DNA of 64,000 nt from Paractinoplanes abujensis (GCF_014204895.1 NZ_JACHMF010000001.1:8680001-8744000), one strand, 5' to 3'. Shown: positions 43,285 through 53,021, counted from the stretch's first letter. Notes: a model not told the origin generated them from the letters alone. Translations and numbers: made by a program.

Positions 43285-44439
43285 ATGGGCTGGCTGGGTC
43301 GTCTCTTCGACAAGCGGGACACGTGGGCCCGCATGATCCTGCTCGACCTCACCGGCCTGAGCTACCTGCTCTTCACGCCCGACGGCCACCACGTCACCTC
43401 GATGAAGCAGTGGGTCCTGGCCGTCCTGGCTTTCGTCCTGCTGCCCGTGCTGGGCCGGCGCCCGGTGCTCAACCTGCTGGTTCAGACCACGCTGCTGATC
43501 CTGGCCTTCGTGCTGATCGAGGACGCCACGATCAACGTGGTCGGCAGCAGCTGGGCGCTGGGCGAACTGGTCGTCTGGACCGCCCGCACCCGCACGTTCG
43601 CGCTCGGCGCGGCGCTGCTCGCCGCCGTCCATCTGGCGTTCGACGTCATCCCCAGCGACGTGGGAATCAACGACACCCTCTTCAGCCTGGTTCTCCCCAT
43701 CGGGCTCCCGACGCTGTTCGGGCTGGTCGTGCGCACGTCGCGCGAGCTGAGCCGCCAGGCCGAGCAGCGGGCGGCGGTGGAGAGCCGGGTCGCCCGGGCC
43801 GACGAGCGCAACGCGATCGCCCGCGAGCTGCACGACGTGGTGGCGCATCACGTGGCCTCGATGGTGCTGCGGGTCGGGGTCGCGCGGCACGTGATCCCCG
43901 GCATCGACCCGCGGGTGGGCGAGGTGCTCGACGACGTGCACGGCACCGGCACGGCCGCGCTGGCCGACCTGCGGCGGCTGGTGGCGGTGCTGCGCGACGA
44001 CGGCCAGGTGCTGGATGCGACAACCCCCGTGATCGAGCCGGGTTCGCTGCCCGCGGCTCTGGACGCGGCCGTCGACACCGCGCGCCGGGCCGGGCTCACG
44101 GTCGAGGCCGACATCGGTGACGGGGTGGAGACCCTCGATTCCGTACGGGGTCTGGCCGTGCTGCGCCTGACCCAGGAGGCGCTCACCAACGTGGCCAAAC
44201 ACGCCGGCCCGGCGGCCCACGCCCGGCTGCGGGTGACGCTGGCGGACGGCAACGTGATGTGGGAGGTGTCCGACGACGGCGGCCACGGGCCCGGTCCGAA
44301 GCCTCCGGGCGGCGGCCACGGCCTCACCGGCATGCGCGAACGCGTCGAGGTGCTGGGCGGCGAACTGACCGCGGGGCCGTCGGGCGCGGGCTGGCGGGTC
44401 GCCACGGTGCTGCCCGCCCACACGGGAGCCGCCGCATGA
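43285..44439 (+). CDS. Membrane sensor histidine kinase, DesK/NarX-like
   Basis: This encodes 384 aa from ATG 43285. Four or five N-terminal membrane helices (about 15-150) lead to a HisKA_3 domain with phospho-His H183 in ARELHDVVAHHV. The HATPase domain follows (LRLTQEALTNVAKHAG, VSDDGG, HGLTGMRERVEVLGG). The stop overlaps the ATG of the response regulator. The stimulus is unknown; the short membrane-only sensor suggests sensing at or within the membrane. Confidence 0.92.
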   Translation: MGWLGRLFDKRDTWARMILLDLTGLSYLLFTPDGHHVTSMKQWVLAVLAFVLLPVLGRRPVLNLLVQTTLLILAFVLIEDATINVVGSSWALGELVVWTARTRTFALGAALLAAVHLAFDVIPSDVGINDTLFSLVLPIGLPTLFGLVVRTSRELSRQAEQRAAVESRVARADERNAIARELHDVVAHHVASMVLRVGVARHVIPGIDPRVGEVLDDVHGTGTAALADLRRLVAVLRDDGQVLDATTPVIEPGSLPAALDAAVDTARRAGLTVEADIGDGVETLDSVRGLAVLRLTQEALTNVAKHAGPAAHARLRVTLADGNVMWEVSDDGGHGPGPKPPGGGHGLTGMRERVEVLGGELTAGPSGAGWRVATVLPAHTGAAA

Positions 44440-45071
44440 TCCGGGTCCTGCTCGTCGACGACCAGCAACTCATCCGGGCCGGGCTACGGATGTTGTGCGA
44501 CGCCGAGCCCGATCTCGAGGTCGTCGGCGAGGCCGGCAACGGGCGGGAGGCGATCACCCTGGCCGCCCGGCTGGCGCCCGACGTGATCGTGATGGATCTG
44601 CGGATGCCGGGGGTCGACGGGATCAGCGCCACCAGCCGCGTGCTGGCCGAGCGACCGGCCACCCGGGTGCTGGTGCTCACCACGTTCGGCGACGACGACC
44701 ACCTCTACCCGGCGCTGACCGCGGGCGCGTGCGGGTTCCTGCTCAAGGACGCGCCGCCGGCCGAGCTGCTCGACGGGATCCGGCGGGCCGCGGCGGGGGA
44801 CAGCCCGTTCAGCCGGGACGTGTTGCAGCGGCTGGTGCGGCGGGCCACCGACGCGGGCGCCGAGCGGCGGCGGGGGCCGGTGGAGGGGCTGACCTCGCGC
44901 GAGCAGGACGTGCTCGACCTGGTGGGGGAGGGGCTGTCCAACACCGAGATCGCCGAGCGGTTGCACATCGGGATCACCACGGTCAAGACGCACATCACCG
45001 CGCTGATGACCAAGACCAGCAGCCCCAACCGCGTACGGCTGGCTCTGCTCGCCCATCGCGACAGGCCCTAG
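44436..45071 (+). CDS. NarL/LuxR-family response regulator
   Basis: This encodes 211 aa from ATG 44436 (ATGA overlap). The receiver domain (1-118) has DD at 8-9, phospho-acceptor D54 in IVMDLRMPG, the T in VLTTFG and K in LLKDAPP. The LuxR HTH (about 145-205) has LTSREQDVLDLVGEGLSNTE. It is the partner of the kinase upstream. A strong hairpin follows the gene. Confidence 0.93.
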   Translation: MIRVLLVDDQQLIRAGLRMLCDAEPDLEVVGEAGNGREAITLAARLAPDVIVMDLRMPGVDGISATSRVLAERPATRVLVLTTFGDDDHLYPALTAGACGFLLKDAPPAELLDGIRRAAAGDSPFSRDVLQRLVRRATDAGAERRRGPVEGLTSREQDVLDLVGEGLSNTEIAERLHIGITTVKTHITALMTKTSSPNRVRLALLAHRDRP

Positions 45072-45134
45072 GTGACTGGTTTGGGGCGCCCTGCCCAAGG
45101 CCATCGTTCATCGCCCGACTCCTGGACGCGAAGA

Positions 45135-45168
45135 AAGCCGGAGCCCCGTGGCGGCGGGACTCCGGCTT
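45135..45168. terminator. Bidirectional hairpin terminator
   Basis: AAGCCGGAG (45135-45143) and CTCCGGCTT (45160-45168) form the arms, extended by CCCCG/CGGG inside. It lies between the convergent response regulator and L36 genes and can serve both strands. Confidence 0.75.
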
Positions 45169-45244
45169 CGTCTGTTTCACGATATCGCGGTTCGCCCCGC
45201 CGCGTCCCGTGATCGGGAGTGTCAGCGTGGCGACCGTACGAGGG

Positions 45245-45367
45245 TCAGCCCTGGCGGCCGTTCCAGCGCGGGTTCTTCCGGTTGATCACGACCTGCCGGC
45301 CGCGACGACGGGTGACCACGCTGCCGGGCTTGGCCTTCAGCGAGCGCAACGAGTTCCGGACCTTCAT
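45245..45367 (-). CDS. rpmJ: 50S ribosomal protein L36, zinc-free (type B)
   Basis: This encodes 40 aa from ATG 45367 with GAGAGGAA upstream. The sequence begins [20 protein letters not shown] and ends in [12 protein letters not shown], the type B form of L36. It has no Cys, so it lacks the zinc ribbon of the standard protein. Such paralogues usually replace the zinc form during zinc shortage. It is isolated from the ribosomal operons. I see no obvious Zur site upstream. Confidence 0.93.
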   Translation of the reverse strand: MKVRNSLRSLKAKPGSVVTRRRGRQVVINRKNPRWNGRQG

Positions 45368-45482
45368 GGTGGGTTCCTCTCTTGAAGCCGTCTCGCTCAA
45401 CGCCCGGGGCAACGCCGGTATTTCCCCGGTGCGGCCCGGTTTTTTTCCTCACCTGACCAGGGCGTACGCCGATGAGGCGGCC

Positions 45483-47123
45483 ATGCGAATGCGCACCCTT
45501 GCCACCGCGGCCGCCACCGCCGCTGTCGTCATCTCCGGCACCGCCGTGCCGGCCCAGGCCGCCCTGCCCGAGGGGGCCGTGGCCGGTGCGGACCTGCCCG
45601 GCGCGATCCCCGGCCGTTACATCGTGACGCTCAAGGAGCCGGCCGCCGGCCAGGTCTCGGCGTTGTCCGTCGACGGCGGCACCACCTACGTGGCCGACAT
45701 GAACGCGACCCAGGCCCGCCGCCTGGCCGCCGACCCGGACGTGCGCTACGTCGAGCAGGACCGCATCCTCACCATTCAGGGCACCCAGAAGAACCCGCCG
45801 TGGGGCCTCGACCGCATCGACCAGCGGGCCGTCAAGGGCTCGAAGTCGTACCGGCCGACCGATGACGGCAGCTCGGTGCACGCCTACGTGCTCGACACCG
45901 GCATCCGGGTCACGCACGCCGATTTCGGGGGCCGCGCCTCCTACGGCTACGACGCGATCACCCGGTCCACCGACGCGGGTGACTGCAACGGCCACGGCAC
46001 GCACGTGGCGGGCACGATCGGCGGCCAGGTGTTCGGTGTGGCCAAGAAGGTGCAGCTGGTTGCCGTACGGGTGCTCAACTGCAAGGGCGAGGGCACGCTG
46101 TCACAGGTGATCAGCGGCGTGAACTGGGTGACCGCGCACGCCGTGAAGCCGGCCGTGGCCAACATGAGCATGGGCGGCTCCTACAGCGCCTCGCTCAACG
46201 CGGCCGTCCAGCGTTCGATCAACTCCGGGGTCACCTACGTGGTGGCGGCGGGCAACGAGAACGTCAGCGCGGGCAAGCTCAGCCCGGCCGGCCTGCGCGC
46301 GGCGATCACCGTGGGCGCCAGCGACGCCTCCGACCGGCGCGCCTCGTTCTCCAACTTCGGCCCCGCACTCGACCTGTTCGCGCCCGGCGTCAACATCCGC
46401 TCGGACTTCTACGGCAGCGACTACGGCACGGCCGTGGCCAGCGGCACGTCGATGGCGTCGCCGCACGTCGCCGGGGCCGCCGCCCTGGCCCTGGACGCCA
46501 ACCCGGCCCTGACCCCGGCCCAGGTGTCGGCCTACCTGGTCAGGAACGCCACCCCGAGCAAGGTCAAGGACGTCAAGGGCTCGCCCGACAGGCTGCTGTT
46601 CGTGCCCGCCCCGCCGGCCGCGCCGGTCATCACGAGCTCGGCGCTGACCGTGACCACCGGCCAGGCGTACACGGGCAAGCTGTCCCTCAAGGCCGCGCGC
46701 CGGGGGGCGTGGAGCGTCGCCGCGGGCCGTCTGCCCACCGGCATGACGCTGTGGCCCAGCGGCTCGATCACCGGCAAGCCGGTCGCGCCGGGCACCGCCA
46801 CCGTGACCGTCCGCTTCACCGACTACGTGCCCCAGGCGGCCACCCGCACCCTGACCGTGACGGTTCGTAAGACCGCCCCGGTGATCGCGACGAACTGGCT
46901 GCCCGACGGCTCGGCCGCCACCTACTACTCGGAGCAGCTGACGGTCGCGGACGGCCGCACGGGCAGCTGGTCGGTCGTGAGCGGCGCTCTGCCGGACGGG
47001 CTCGCGCTGGGTGCGAACGGCCTGATCGACGGTTACCCGTCGAACTCGTCGACCTTCGAGGTCGCGTTCACCGACGGCTGGGGCACGCGCACCACGCAGA
47101 CCCTGACTATTACCGTCGCCTGA
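45483..47123 (+). CDS. Secreted subtilisin-like serine protease (S8, proteinase K type)
   Basis: This encodes 546 aa; ATG 45483 has GAGG upstream and gives a signal peptide ending PAQA-ALPE (about 26-27). An I9 propeptide covers about 45-97. The S8 domain has D138 (VLDTGI), H171 (GHGTHVAGT) and S323 (GTSMASPHVAG), with the oxyanion Asn in AAGNENVS. Two C-terminal Ig-like He_PIG modules follow (about 378-546; LPTGMTL and LPDGLAL are their signatures). It should be an extracellular protease attached to or docking on other proteins. A strong terminator follows. Confidence 0.93.
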   Translation: MRMRTLATAAATAAVVISGTAVPAQAALPEGAVAGADLPGAIPGRYIVTLKEPAAGQVSALSVDGGTTYVADMNATQARRLAADPDVRYVEQDRILTIQGTQKNPPWGLDRIDQRAVKGSKSYRPTDDGSSVHAYVLDTGIRVTHADFGGRASYGYDAITRSTDAGDCNGHGTHVAGTIGGQVFGVAKKVQLVAVRVLNCKGEGTLSQVISGVNWVTAHAVKPAVANMSMGGSYSASLNAAVQRSINSGVTYVVAAGNENVSAGKLSPAGLRAAITVGASDASDRRASFSNFGPALDLFAPGVNIRSDFYGSDYGTAVASGTSMASPHVAGAAALALDANPALTPAQVSAYLVRNATPSKVKDVKGSPDRLLFVPAPPAAPVITSSALTVTTGQAYTGKLSLKAARRGAWSVAAGRLPTGMTLWPSGSITGKPVAPGTATVTVRFTDYVPQAATRTLTVTVRKTAPVIATNWLPDGSAATYYSEQLTVADGRTGSWSVVSGALPDGLALGANGLIDGYPSNSSTFEVAFTDGWGTRTTQTLTITVA

Positions 47124-47143
47124 GGCGACCGGACGGACGCGGG

Positions 47144-47191
47144 CTCGTCCCGCTCGGTGACCGGGGGCACGGCATCACCGGGCGGGACGAG
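47144..47191. terminator. Hairpin terminator after the subtilisin gene
   Basis: CTCGTCCCGC pairs exactly with GCGGGACGAG, with an inner CGGTGA/TCACCG stem after a one-base mismatch. It starts 20 nt after the stop and is followed by TCGTTTGTG on the plus strand. Confidence 0.8.
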
Positions 47192-47285
47192 TCGTTTGTG
47201 CGTTTGGTGCCGGTCCGAACCGGGCCTGGCGGAGGCGCGGGATCGGACAGGCGAAAAGGTACGGAAGCCGGCTTGTAGCGGCCTG

Positions 47286-47768
47286 TCATGAACCTGTGGA
47301 TTCGCTGAAGGTGGCCGCGTACTTCTCCGCGATCGCCGCCGTTTCCGGCAGGTCGGACTCCACCACCGGCAGGCCCGCGGCGACGTCGGCGCCCAGCTCG
47401 GTCAGCAACTGCCGCAGCAGTGCCTCGGCCGCCGCGGCCTGCGGGGGGACGCCCGCGGTGACCACCGGCACGGCCCGCTTGCCGGCCAGCGCCTGGGCCG
47501 GCAGCTGGTCGAGCAGCACCTTGAGGAGGCCGGTGTAGCTGCCCTTGTAGGTGGGGGTGGCCACCACGAGCACGTCGGCCTCGCGGAGCGCGGTCACGGC
47601 GGCCGCGGTGGCCTCGTCGCCCGGGGTGAGCAGGCCGGGGCCGAGATCGCCGACCTCGATGACCCGCGGCGCCTCCGGGGCGGCCAGGGCGGTGCCCACG
47701 GCGATGGCCAGGGCCGAGGTGCGGGAGCCGGAGCGGGGGTTGCCGGATACGACGACATACTGAGTCAT
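47286..47768 (-). CDS. NAD(P)H-dependent FMN reductase
   Basis: This encodes 160 aa from ATG 47768. It is a flavodoxin-like fold with the FMN phosphate loop SGNPRSGSRTSALA (8-21) and ATPTYKGSYTGLLKVLLDQLP (90-110), typical of the SsuE/MsuE group. It provides reduced flavin to partner oxygenases or reductases. It is divergent from a molybdoenzyme gene across 50 bp of AT-rich DNA, so the two may be expressed together. Confidence 0.92.
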   Translation of the reverse strand: MTQYVVVSGNPRSGSRTSALAIAVGTALAAPEAPRVIEVGDLGPGLLTPGDEATAAAVTALREADVLVVATPTYKGSYTGLLKVLLDQLPAQALAGKRAVPVVTAGVPPQAAAAEALLRQLLTELGADVAAGLPVVESDLPETAAIAEKYAATFSESTGS

Positions 47769-47818
47769 GCCGAAATCCTAGTTCGCCTACGGGATATAGC
47801 AAGAAATATTCTCGGGTG
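47769..47818. promoter_or_regulatory. AT-rich divergent promoter region
   Basis: This 50-bp gap contains GGGATATAGCAAGAAATATT, very AT-rich against the surrounding DNA, with ATAT and ATATT half-sites. A similar block, GGAGATATATTATTCCC (about 50022-50038), precedes the winged-helix gene. Both may be sites for that regulator. Confidence 0.4.
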
Positions 47819-50008
47819 ATGGAGTGGACCAGCAGCTCGCACTGGGGTGCGTTCCGAGTCTCCCGTACGGCTGAGGGTGGCCTCGACGTCGTCCCGCGGC
47901 CCGGCGACCCCGAACCGGCGCCGCTGCTCGGCAACATCGCCGGGGCGCAGCGGCATCGGTCCCGGGTGGCCCGGCCCGCGATCCGCCGGCGCTCGCAGGG
48001 CCGCGGTTACGACTCGTACGAGGAGGTCGCCTGGGACGACGCGCTCGATCTGGTCGCCGAAGCCCTGCACGACACCCGGACGACGCATGGCCACAACGCG
48101 ATCTTCGGCGGCTCCTACGGCTGGGCCAGCGCCGGCCGGTTTCATCACGCGCAGTCGCAGCTGCACCGGTTCCTGGCCCTGGGTGGCGGCTACACGCGGT
48201 CGCGCAACACCTACAGCTTCGGCGCCTCCGAGGTCGTGCTGCCGCACATCGTGGGGCGCCGGGGTGCGTACGGGGTCCTCTCGCAGGGCACGGACTGGCC
48301 GGTCGTCGCGGCGCACACCGACCTGATCGTGGCCTTCGGCGGCCTGCGCCGCAGCACGAGGTACGTGACACCGGGCGGCCGCGCCACCAACAAGTCCTAT
48401 CCGGGCCGGATGCGGGGCCGGGTCGTCTCGATCTCGCCGTTGCGCGACGACCGGCCGGGGCCCGAAGGGGAGTGGCTCCCGATCCGGCCCGGCACCGACG
48501 TGGCGCTGATGCTCGCCCTGGCCCATCAGCTGGTCGCCGACGGCCAGGCCGACCTCGACTTCCTCGCCCGCTTCACCGTGGGTGGCGAACGGTTCCTGGA
48601 GTCGGTGCAGACCCGGACGCCGGAGTGGGCCGCGGGCGTCTGCGGCATCGGAAAATCCGCGATCGTCGAGCTGGCCCGGCGGATGGCCGCCGGCCGCACG
48701 TTCATCACGGTCAGCTGGTCGCTGCAACGGGCCCCCAACGGCGAACAGCCCATGTGGGCGGGCCTGGCGCTGGCCGCCGTGCTCGGTCAGATCGGCCTGC
48801 CCGGCGGCGGTTTCGGTCACGGCTACGGCTCGACCGGCGGCGTCGGCGGCGGCCGTCTCCCGTACGGGCTCCCGGCCTTTCCCCAGGTGATGAACCCGGT
48901 CACCGACTTCATCCCGGTCGCCCGCATCGCCGACATGCTGCTGCACCCGGGCGAGCCGTTCGACTACGACGGCGGCGGCTACACCTACCCCGACGCCAAG
49001 CTCGTCTACTGGGCCGGCGGCAACCCGTTCCACCACCACCAGGACCTGACCCGGCTGCGCCGCGCGTTCCAGCGGCCCCGCACGGTGATCGTGCACGAGC
49101 CGTTCTGGACGGCGACCGCCCGGCACGCCGACATCGTGCTGCCGGTCACGACCACGCTGGAACGTGACGACCTGGGGATCAGCCACGGCGACACACACCT
49201 GATCGCCATGAAACAGGCGGACGAGCCGTACGAGCAGGCCCGCGACGAGTACGACATCTTCGCCGCGCTGGCCGGGCGGCTGGGCTACGCCGACGCCTTC
49301 ACCCAGGGCCGCACGAGCGGGCAGTGGCTGCGGCACCTGTACGACCGGTGGCGCGCGGAGCCGAAGAAGCCGTTCGACGAGTTCTGGGCGGACGGCGAGA
49401 TGGCGACCCCGGACCGGCGCGAGGACACGGTGCTGTTCTCCGAATTCCGGGCGGGCAAGCCGCTGGACACGCCGAGCGGGCGGATCGAGCTGTTCTCGGC
49501 GACGGTGGCCGGCTTCGGTTACCCCGAGTGCCCGGGTCACCCGGTGTGGATCGCCCCGCGCGAACCGGCGTCCGGGGAGCTCGTCTTGATCTGCAATCAG
49601 CCCGGCACCCGCCTGCACTCGCAGCTTGACATGGGCGCGTTCTCGCAGGCGGGGAAGCGGTCGGGGCGCGAGCCGGTGCGGCTGAACCCGGCCGACGCGG
49701 CGGCGCGCGGCATCACCGAGGGTGACGTCGTGCGGCTGCACAACGAGCGCGGCAGCGTGCTGGCGGGGGCGGTGCTCAGCGACGACTGCACGCCCGGTGT
49801 AGCGCAACTCTCCACCGGCGCCTGGTGGGACGCGTCGGCGCCGGACGTGGCGACCTGCGTGCACGGCAATCCGAACGCGCTGACCACCGACATCGGCACG
49901 TCGCGGCTGGCTCAGGGCTGCACGGGCCAGCTGACCTGGGTGGAAATCACCCGGTTGGACGGTCCGGTTCCACCCGTCCGTGCGTACGACCCGCCGGTGA
50001 GGTCTTAA
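47819..50008 (+). CDS. Molybdopterin-dependent S- or N-oxide reductase (BisC/TorA type)
   Basis: This encodes 729 aa from ATG 47819; a GTG one codon earlier is possible. There is no N-terminal iron-sulfur motif, as in DMSO/TMAO/biotin sulfoxide reductases. The Mo-ligand Ser region is TYSFGASEVVLPHIVG (about 131-146). LVYWAGGNPFHHHQDL, VIVHEPFWTATARHADIVLP and the C-terminal molydop_binding segment (NQPGTRLHSQLD) bind bis-MGD. There is no Tat signal, so it is cytoplasmic, closest in style to BisC, which repairs oxidised biotin or methionine. A regulator and an FAD protein follow. Confidence 0.9.
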   Translation: MEWTSSSHWGAFRVSRTAEGGLDVVPRPGDPEPAPLLGNIAGAQRHRSRVARPAIRRRSQGRGYDSYEEVAWDDALDLVAEALHDTRTTHGHNAIFGGSYGWASAGRFHHAQSQLHRFLALGGGYTRSRNTYSFGASEVVLPHIVGRRGAYGVLSQGTDWPVVAAHTDLIVAFGGLRRSTRYVTPGGRATNKSYPGRMRGRVVSISPLRDDRPGPEGEWLPIRPGTDVALMLALAHQLVADGQADLDFLARFTVGGERFLESVQTRTPEWAAGVCGIGKSAIVELARRMAAGRTFITVSWSLQRAPNGEQPMWAGLALAAVLGQIGLPGGGFGHGYGSTGGVGGGRLPYGLPAFPQVMNPVTDFIPVARIADMLLHPGEPFDYDGGGYTYPDAKLVYWAGGNPFHHHQDLTRLRRAFQRPRTVIVHEPFWTATARHADIVLPVTTTLERDDLGISHGDTHLIAMKQADEPYEQARDEYDIFAALAGRLGYADAFTQGRTSGQWLRHLYDRWRAEPKKPFDEFWADGEMATPDRREDTVLFSEFRAGKPLDTPSGRIELFSATVAGFGYPECPGHPVWIAPREPASGELVLICNQPGTRLHSQLDMGAFSQAGKRSGREPVRLNPADAAARGITEGDVVRLHNERGSVLAGAVLSDDCTPGVAQLSTGAWWDASAPDVATCVHGNPNALTTDIGTSRLAQGCTGQLTWVEITRLDGPVPPVRAYDPPVRS

Positions 50009-50063
50009 CCTACCTCGCACATAGGAGATATATTATTCCCGCCGTCACCGGAGGGAGAACCCC

Positions 50064-50564
50064 ATGTCCGCGCTCGCCGTAGCTCACCCAGCCGTCCCAC
50101 GACGCCGGCTCCGCCCCGTGCCCGACCTCGAAGAATCGCCCGTCACCGTGACCATCAGCGTCACCGGCACCGGGGCGGGCCGGGAGCGGGTGGTCGCCGC
50201 GCTGCGCGACCTGGTCGACGCGGCGGGTCAGGCCGTCCGGGTGACTGTCGCCGATCCCGTCGAGCCGGGTGGGCTGCGGCTCGACCCCGGCGCTCGTACC
50301 GCCATGCGGGACGGGCAGCCGCTCGATCTGAGCCGCCTCGAGTACGACCTGCTGCTGTTCCTGGCCCGGCACCCGCGCCAGGTGTTCAGCCGCAGCCAGC
50401 TGCTGGCGCAGGTGTGGGGGCACACGCACACCACCAACCGCACGGTCGACGTGCACGTCAGCCGGCTGCGCACCAAGCTGAGCGACCCCGAGGTCGTCAC
50501 GACCGTCTACGGGCTCGGTTACCGGCTGGCCGACGACTGCGGCGTGACGGTGGTCGAGCGGTGA
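50064..50564 (+). CDS. OmpR-type winged-helix regulator without receiver domain
   Basis: This encodes 166 aa from ATG 50064 after GGAGGG. The N-terminal 60 residues have no receiver signature (TVTISVTGTGAGRERVVAAL). The C-terminal winged helix covers about 75-158 (LDLSRLEYDLLLFLARHPRQ, TVDVHVSRLRTKL, VYGLGYRL). It lies 55 bp after the molybdoenzyme gene and overlaps the next gene by GTGA. It probably controls this cluster, perhaps through the AT-rich blocks at 47769 and 50022. Confidence 0.88.
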   Translation: MSALAVAHPAVPRRRLRPVPDLEESPVTVTISVTGTGAGRERVVAALRDLVDAAGQAVRVTVADPVEPGGLRLDPGARTAMRDGQPLDLSRLEYDLLLFLARHPRQVFSRSQLLAQVWGHTHTTNRTVDVHVSRLRTKLSDPEVVTTVYGLGYRLADDCGVTVVER

Positions 50565-51826
50565 CGACGGTCGCCGTCGTGGGGGGTGGCTGTGCCGGCG
50601 TGCTGGCCACCCGGGAGCTGCTGAGCAACACCGACGACCGGGTGGTGCTGATCGAGCCGGACGAGCCGGGCGGGGGCCTGGCGTACGGGTCGGCGCGGCC
50701 GTGGCATCTGCTCAACTCGCGGGCCGGGGCGATGAGTGCCGACCCGCGCGACTTGGGACATTTCGCCAGGTGGGCGGGTTGCTCGCCGGACGAGTTCCGC
50801 CCCCGGGCGGAATACGGGCAGTATCTACGAGACGTCTTCGCTGATACTTCCGACAAGTCGGGAACGCGCCTGGAGGTGCGGCGGTCGCGCGCGTCAGGTC
50901 TCACGGCCGCCGGTGTGTTGCTGGCCGACGGTCGCGAGGTGAGGGCCGAACGCGTCGTGGTGGCGACCGGCAACCCCGCCCCCGCCCAGCCGGCGGCCCG
51001 CCCCGACCACCCCGACTACATCGCCGACCCGTGGGCCAAAGGCGCGCTCGAGGCGATCCCCTCCGACGTGCCGGTGCTGCTCGTCGGGGCCGGGCTGACC
51101 GCGATCGACGTGGCACTGACACTCACCGAGGGTGACCGGGACGCGCCGATCACCGCGGTCAGCCGCCGGGGCCAATTGCCGCTGACCCATACCGAGGTGG
51201 CCGCGCCGCCGGTCGGGCTGGCGCTCGACGACTGCGCGACGCTGCGCGACATCGTCCGGGCGGTGCGCGCCGAGGCGGCCCGGGCCGGGGACTGGCGCGC
51301 GGTGGTCGACGGCCTGCGCCCGTATCTGGATCAGCTCTGGACCGCGTTCACGCCCGACGAGCAGGACGCGTTCCTGCGGCATCTGGCCCGTCCGTGGGAG
51401 TGTCACCGGCACCGGATGGCCCCCGCGGTCGGCGCCCGCGTGGCCGCTCTGCGCGAGGAGGGCCGCCTGGAGGTGCGGGCCGGTGGGGTCCGCTCGATGA
51501 TCGCCCCGCCCGCCGGTGGACTGCTGGTCGAGCTGGAGGCGGGGGTGCAGTGGTTCGGCGCGGTCGTGAACTGTGCCGGTCCAGGCCGGCTGCCCGCCGC
51601 GGCCGGGTCGTTCGTGGGCAACCTGCTCGACGCCGGTCAGGCCCGGGTCGGCCCGCACGGGCTGGGACTCGACATCGACGCGTCGGGCCGGTTGATCGGC
51701 GCCGACGGGCGGGCGCAGCCGGACCGCTGGCTGATCGGGCCGCTGCGCCGGGGGGCCAAGTGGGAGACCACCGCCGTGCCCGAGATCCGCGCTCAGGCCC
51801 ATAACCTCGCCATCCCGGTTGGATAA
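50561..51826 (+). CDS. FAD/NAD(P)-binding oxidoreductase (HcaD/YdhS-like)
   Basis: This encodes 421 aa from GTG 50561. The N-terminal dinucleotide motif is AVVGGGCAGVLATREL (4-19), followed by GLAYGSARPWHLLNSRAGAM, a signature of the FAD-NAD(P)-binding domain family. A second Rossmann motif VLLVGAGLTAIDVALTL lies near 170. It is cytoplasmic. Its coupling to the regulator and molybdoenzyme suggests a role as electron donor or partner, but this is inference. Confidence 0.88.
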   Translation: MTTVAVVGGGCAGVLATRELLSNTDDRVVLIEPDEPGGGLAYGSARPWHLLNSRAGAMSADPRDLGHFARWAGCSPDEFRPRAEYGQYLRDVFADTSDKSGTRLEVRRSRASGLTAAGVLLADGREVRAERVVVATGNPAPAQPAARPDHPDYIADPWAKGALEAIPSDVPVLLVGAGLTAIDVALTLTEGDRDAPITAVSRRGQLPLTHTEVAAPPVGLALDDCATLRDIVRAVRAEAARAGDWRAVVDGLRPYLDQLWTAFTPDEQDAFLRHLARPWECHRHRMAPAVGARVAALREEGRLEVRAGGVRSMIAPPAGGLLVELEAGVQWFGAVVNCAGPGRLPAAAGSFVGNLLDAGQARVGPHGLGLDIDASGRLIGADGRAQPDRWLIGPLRRGAKWETTAVPEIRAQAHNLAIPVG

Positions 51827-51989
51827 TACGATTCGCGCTATGTGGGGGTGTTTGAGCAGCTCAGACCGGTTGTGAACGGGGTTGTGGCAACAATTGCCGA
51901 CTCTTGAACGCGCATCGAGAAGTGTCAATACTCCGAGGGCAAGTGGTGCGCCGGTTCCGGCGTACCCCCCACCCCCTGGGAGGAACCCC

Positions 51990-53021
51990 GTGCTCAACCG
52001 GAAGCTGCGCCGGCCGATCGTCGGCCTTGCTGCCTGCATGCTCGTCGGCACCGGACTTGCCGCGTCACCCGCCTCGGCCGCCCCTGCCGGAGACCCCTCG
52101 TTCGCCCCCTCGGCCCTGGCCACCAAGCTCGACGCCCAGTACGGCGTGAACGCGGCCGGCTCGTACATCGACGACGCCGGCAAGGTCGTCGTCAACGTCA
52201 CCGACGCCGCCACGGCCAAGTCGGTCAAGGCCGCCGGCGCGACCCCGCGCTTCGTGACGCGTACCGGGGCCCAGCTGGCCGCCGCGGACAACGCCCTGAA
52301 GAGCTCGCTCAAGACCCCCGGCACCGCGTTCGCGATCGACCCGGTCAGCAACCAGGTCGTCGTCGAGGTGGACAGCTCGGTCACCGGGGCCTCCCTGGCC
52401 GCCGTCGAGGCCACCGTGGCCAAGCTCGGCGACAGCGCCCGCATCGAGAAGACCGCGGGCACGCTGAGCACCAAGATCAGCGGTGGCGACGCCATCTACG
52501 CCGGTGGCGGCCGGTGCTCGCTGGGCTTCAACGTGCGCTCCGGCAGCACCTACTACTTCCTCACCGCCGGTCACTGCACCAACATCGGCGCCACCTGGAC
52601 GAACGGCTCGGCCACGCTGGGCACCCGCTCGGGCACCAGCTTCCCGGGCAACGACTACGGCATCGTCCGGTACACCAACACGTCGATCACCAAGAGCGGC
52701 ACGGTCGGCTCCCAGGAGATCACCTCGGCCGGCACCCCGGCCGTCGGCGCCACGGTCACCCGCCGCGGCTCCACCACCGGCATCCGTTCGGGCCGGGTCA
52801 CCGCCCTCAACAGCACCGTCAACTACGCCGAGGGCTCCGTCTCCGGCCTGATCCGCACCACCGTCTGCGCCCAGCCCGGTGACAGCGGCGGCCCGCTCTA
52901 CTCCGGCACGACGGCCCTCGGCCTGACCTCCGGCGGCAGCGGCAACTGCACCTCCGGCGGCACCACGTACTTCCAGCCGGTCACCGAGCCCCTGAGCGTC
53001 TACGGCGTCCAGGTCTTCTGA
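51990..53021 (+). CDS. Secreted streptogrisin-type serine protease (S1)
   Basis: This encodes 343 aa from GTG 51990, with GGGAGGA upstream. The signal peptide ends near ASA-APAG (about 31), a propeptide runs to about 162, and the mature enzyme likely starts at ISGGDAIY. The triad is H195 (LTAGHC), D222 (NDYGIV) and S299 (GDSGGP). Disulfide cysteines are present in the usual places. It is an extracellular alpha-lytic-type protease that needs its propeptide to fold. A perfect terminator follows. Confidence 0.94.
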   Translation: MLNRKLRRPIVGLAACMLVGTGLAASPASAAPAGDPSFAPSALATKLDAQYGVNAAGSYIDDAGKVVVNVTDAATAKSVKAAGATPRFVTRTGAQLAAADNALKSSLKTPGTAFAIDPVSNQVVVEVDSSVTGASLAAVEATVAKLGDSARIEKTAGTLSTKISGGDAIYAGGGRCSLGFNVRSGSTYYFLTAGHCTNIGATWTNGSATLGTRSGTSFPGNDYGIVRYTNTSITKSGTVGSQEITSAGTPAVGATVTRRGSTTGIRSGRVTALNSTVNYAEGSVSGLIRTTVCAQPGDSGGPLYSGTTALGLTSGGSGNCTSGGTTYFQPVTEPLSVYGVQVF

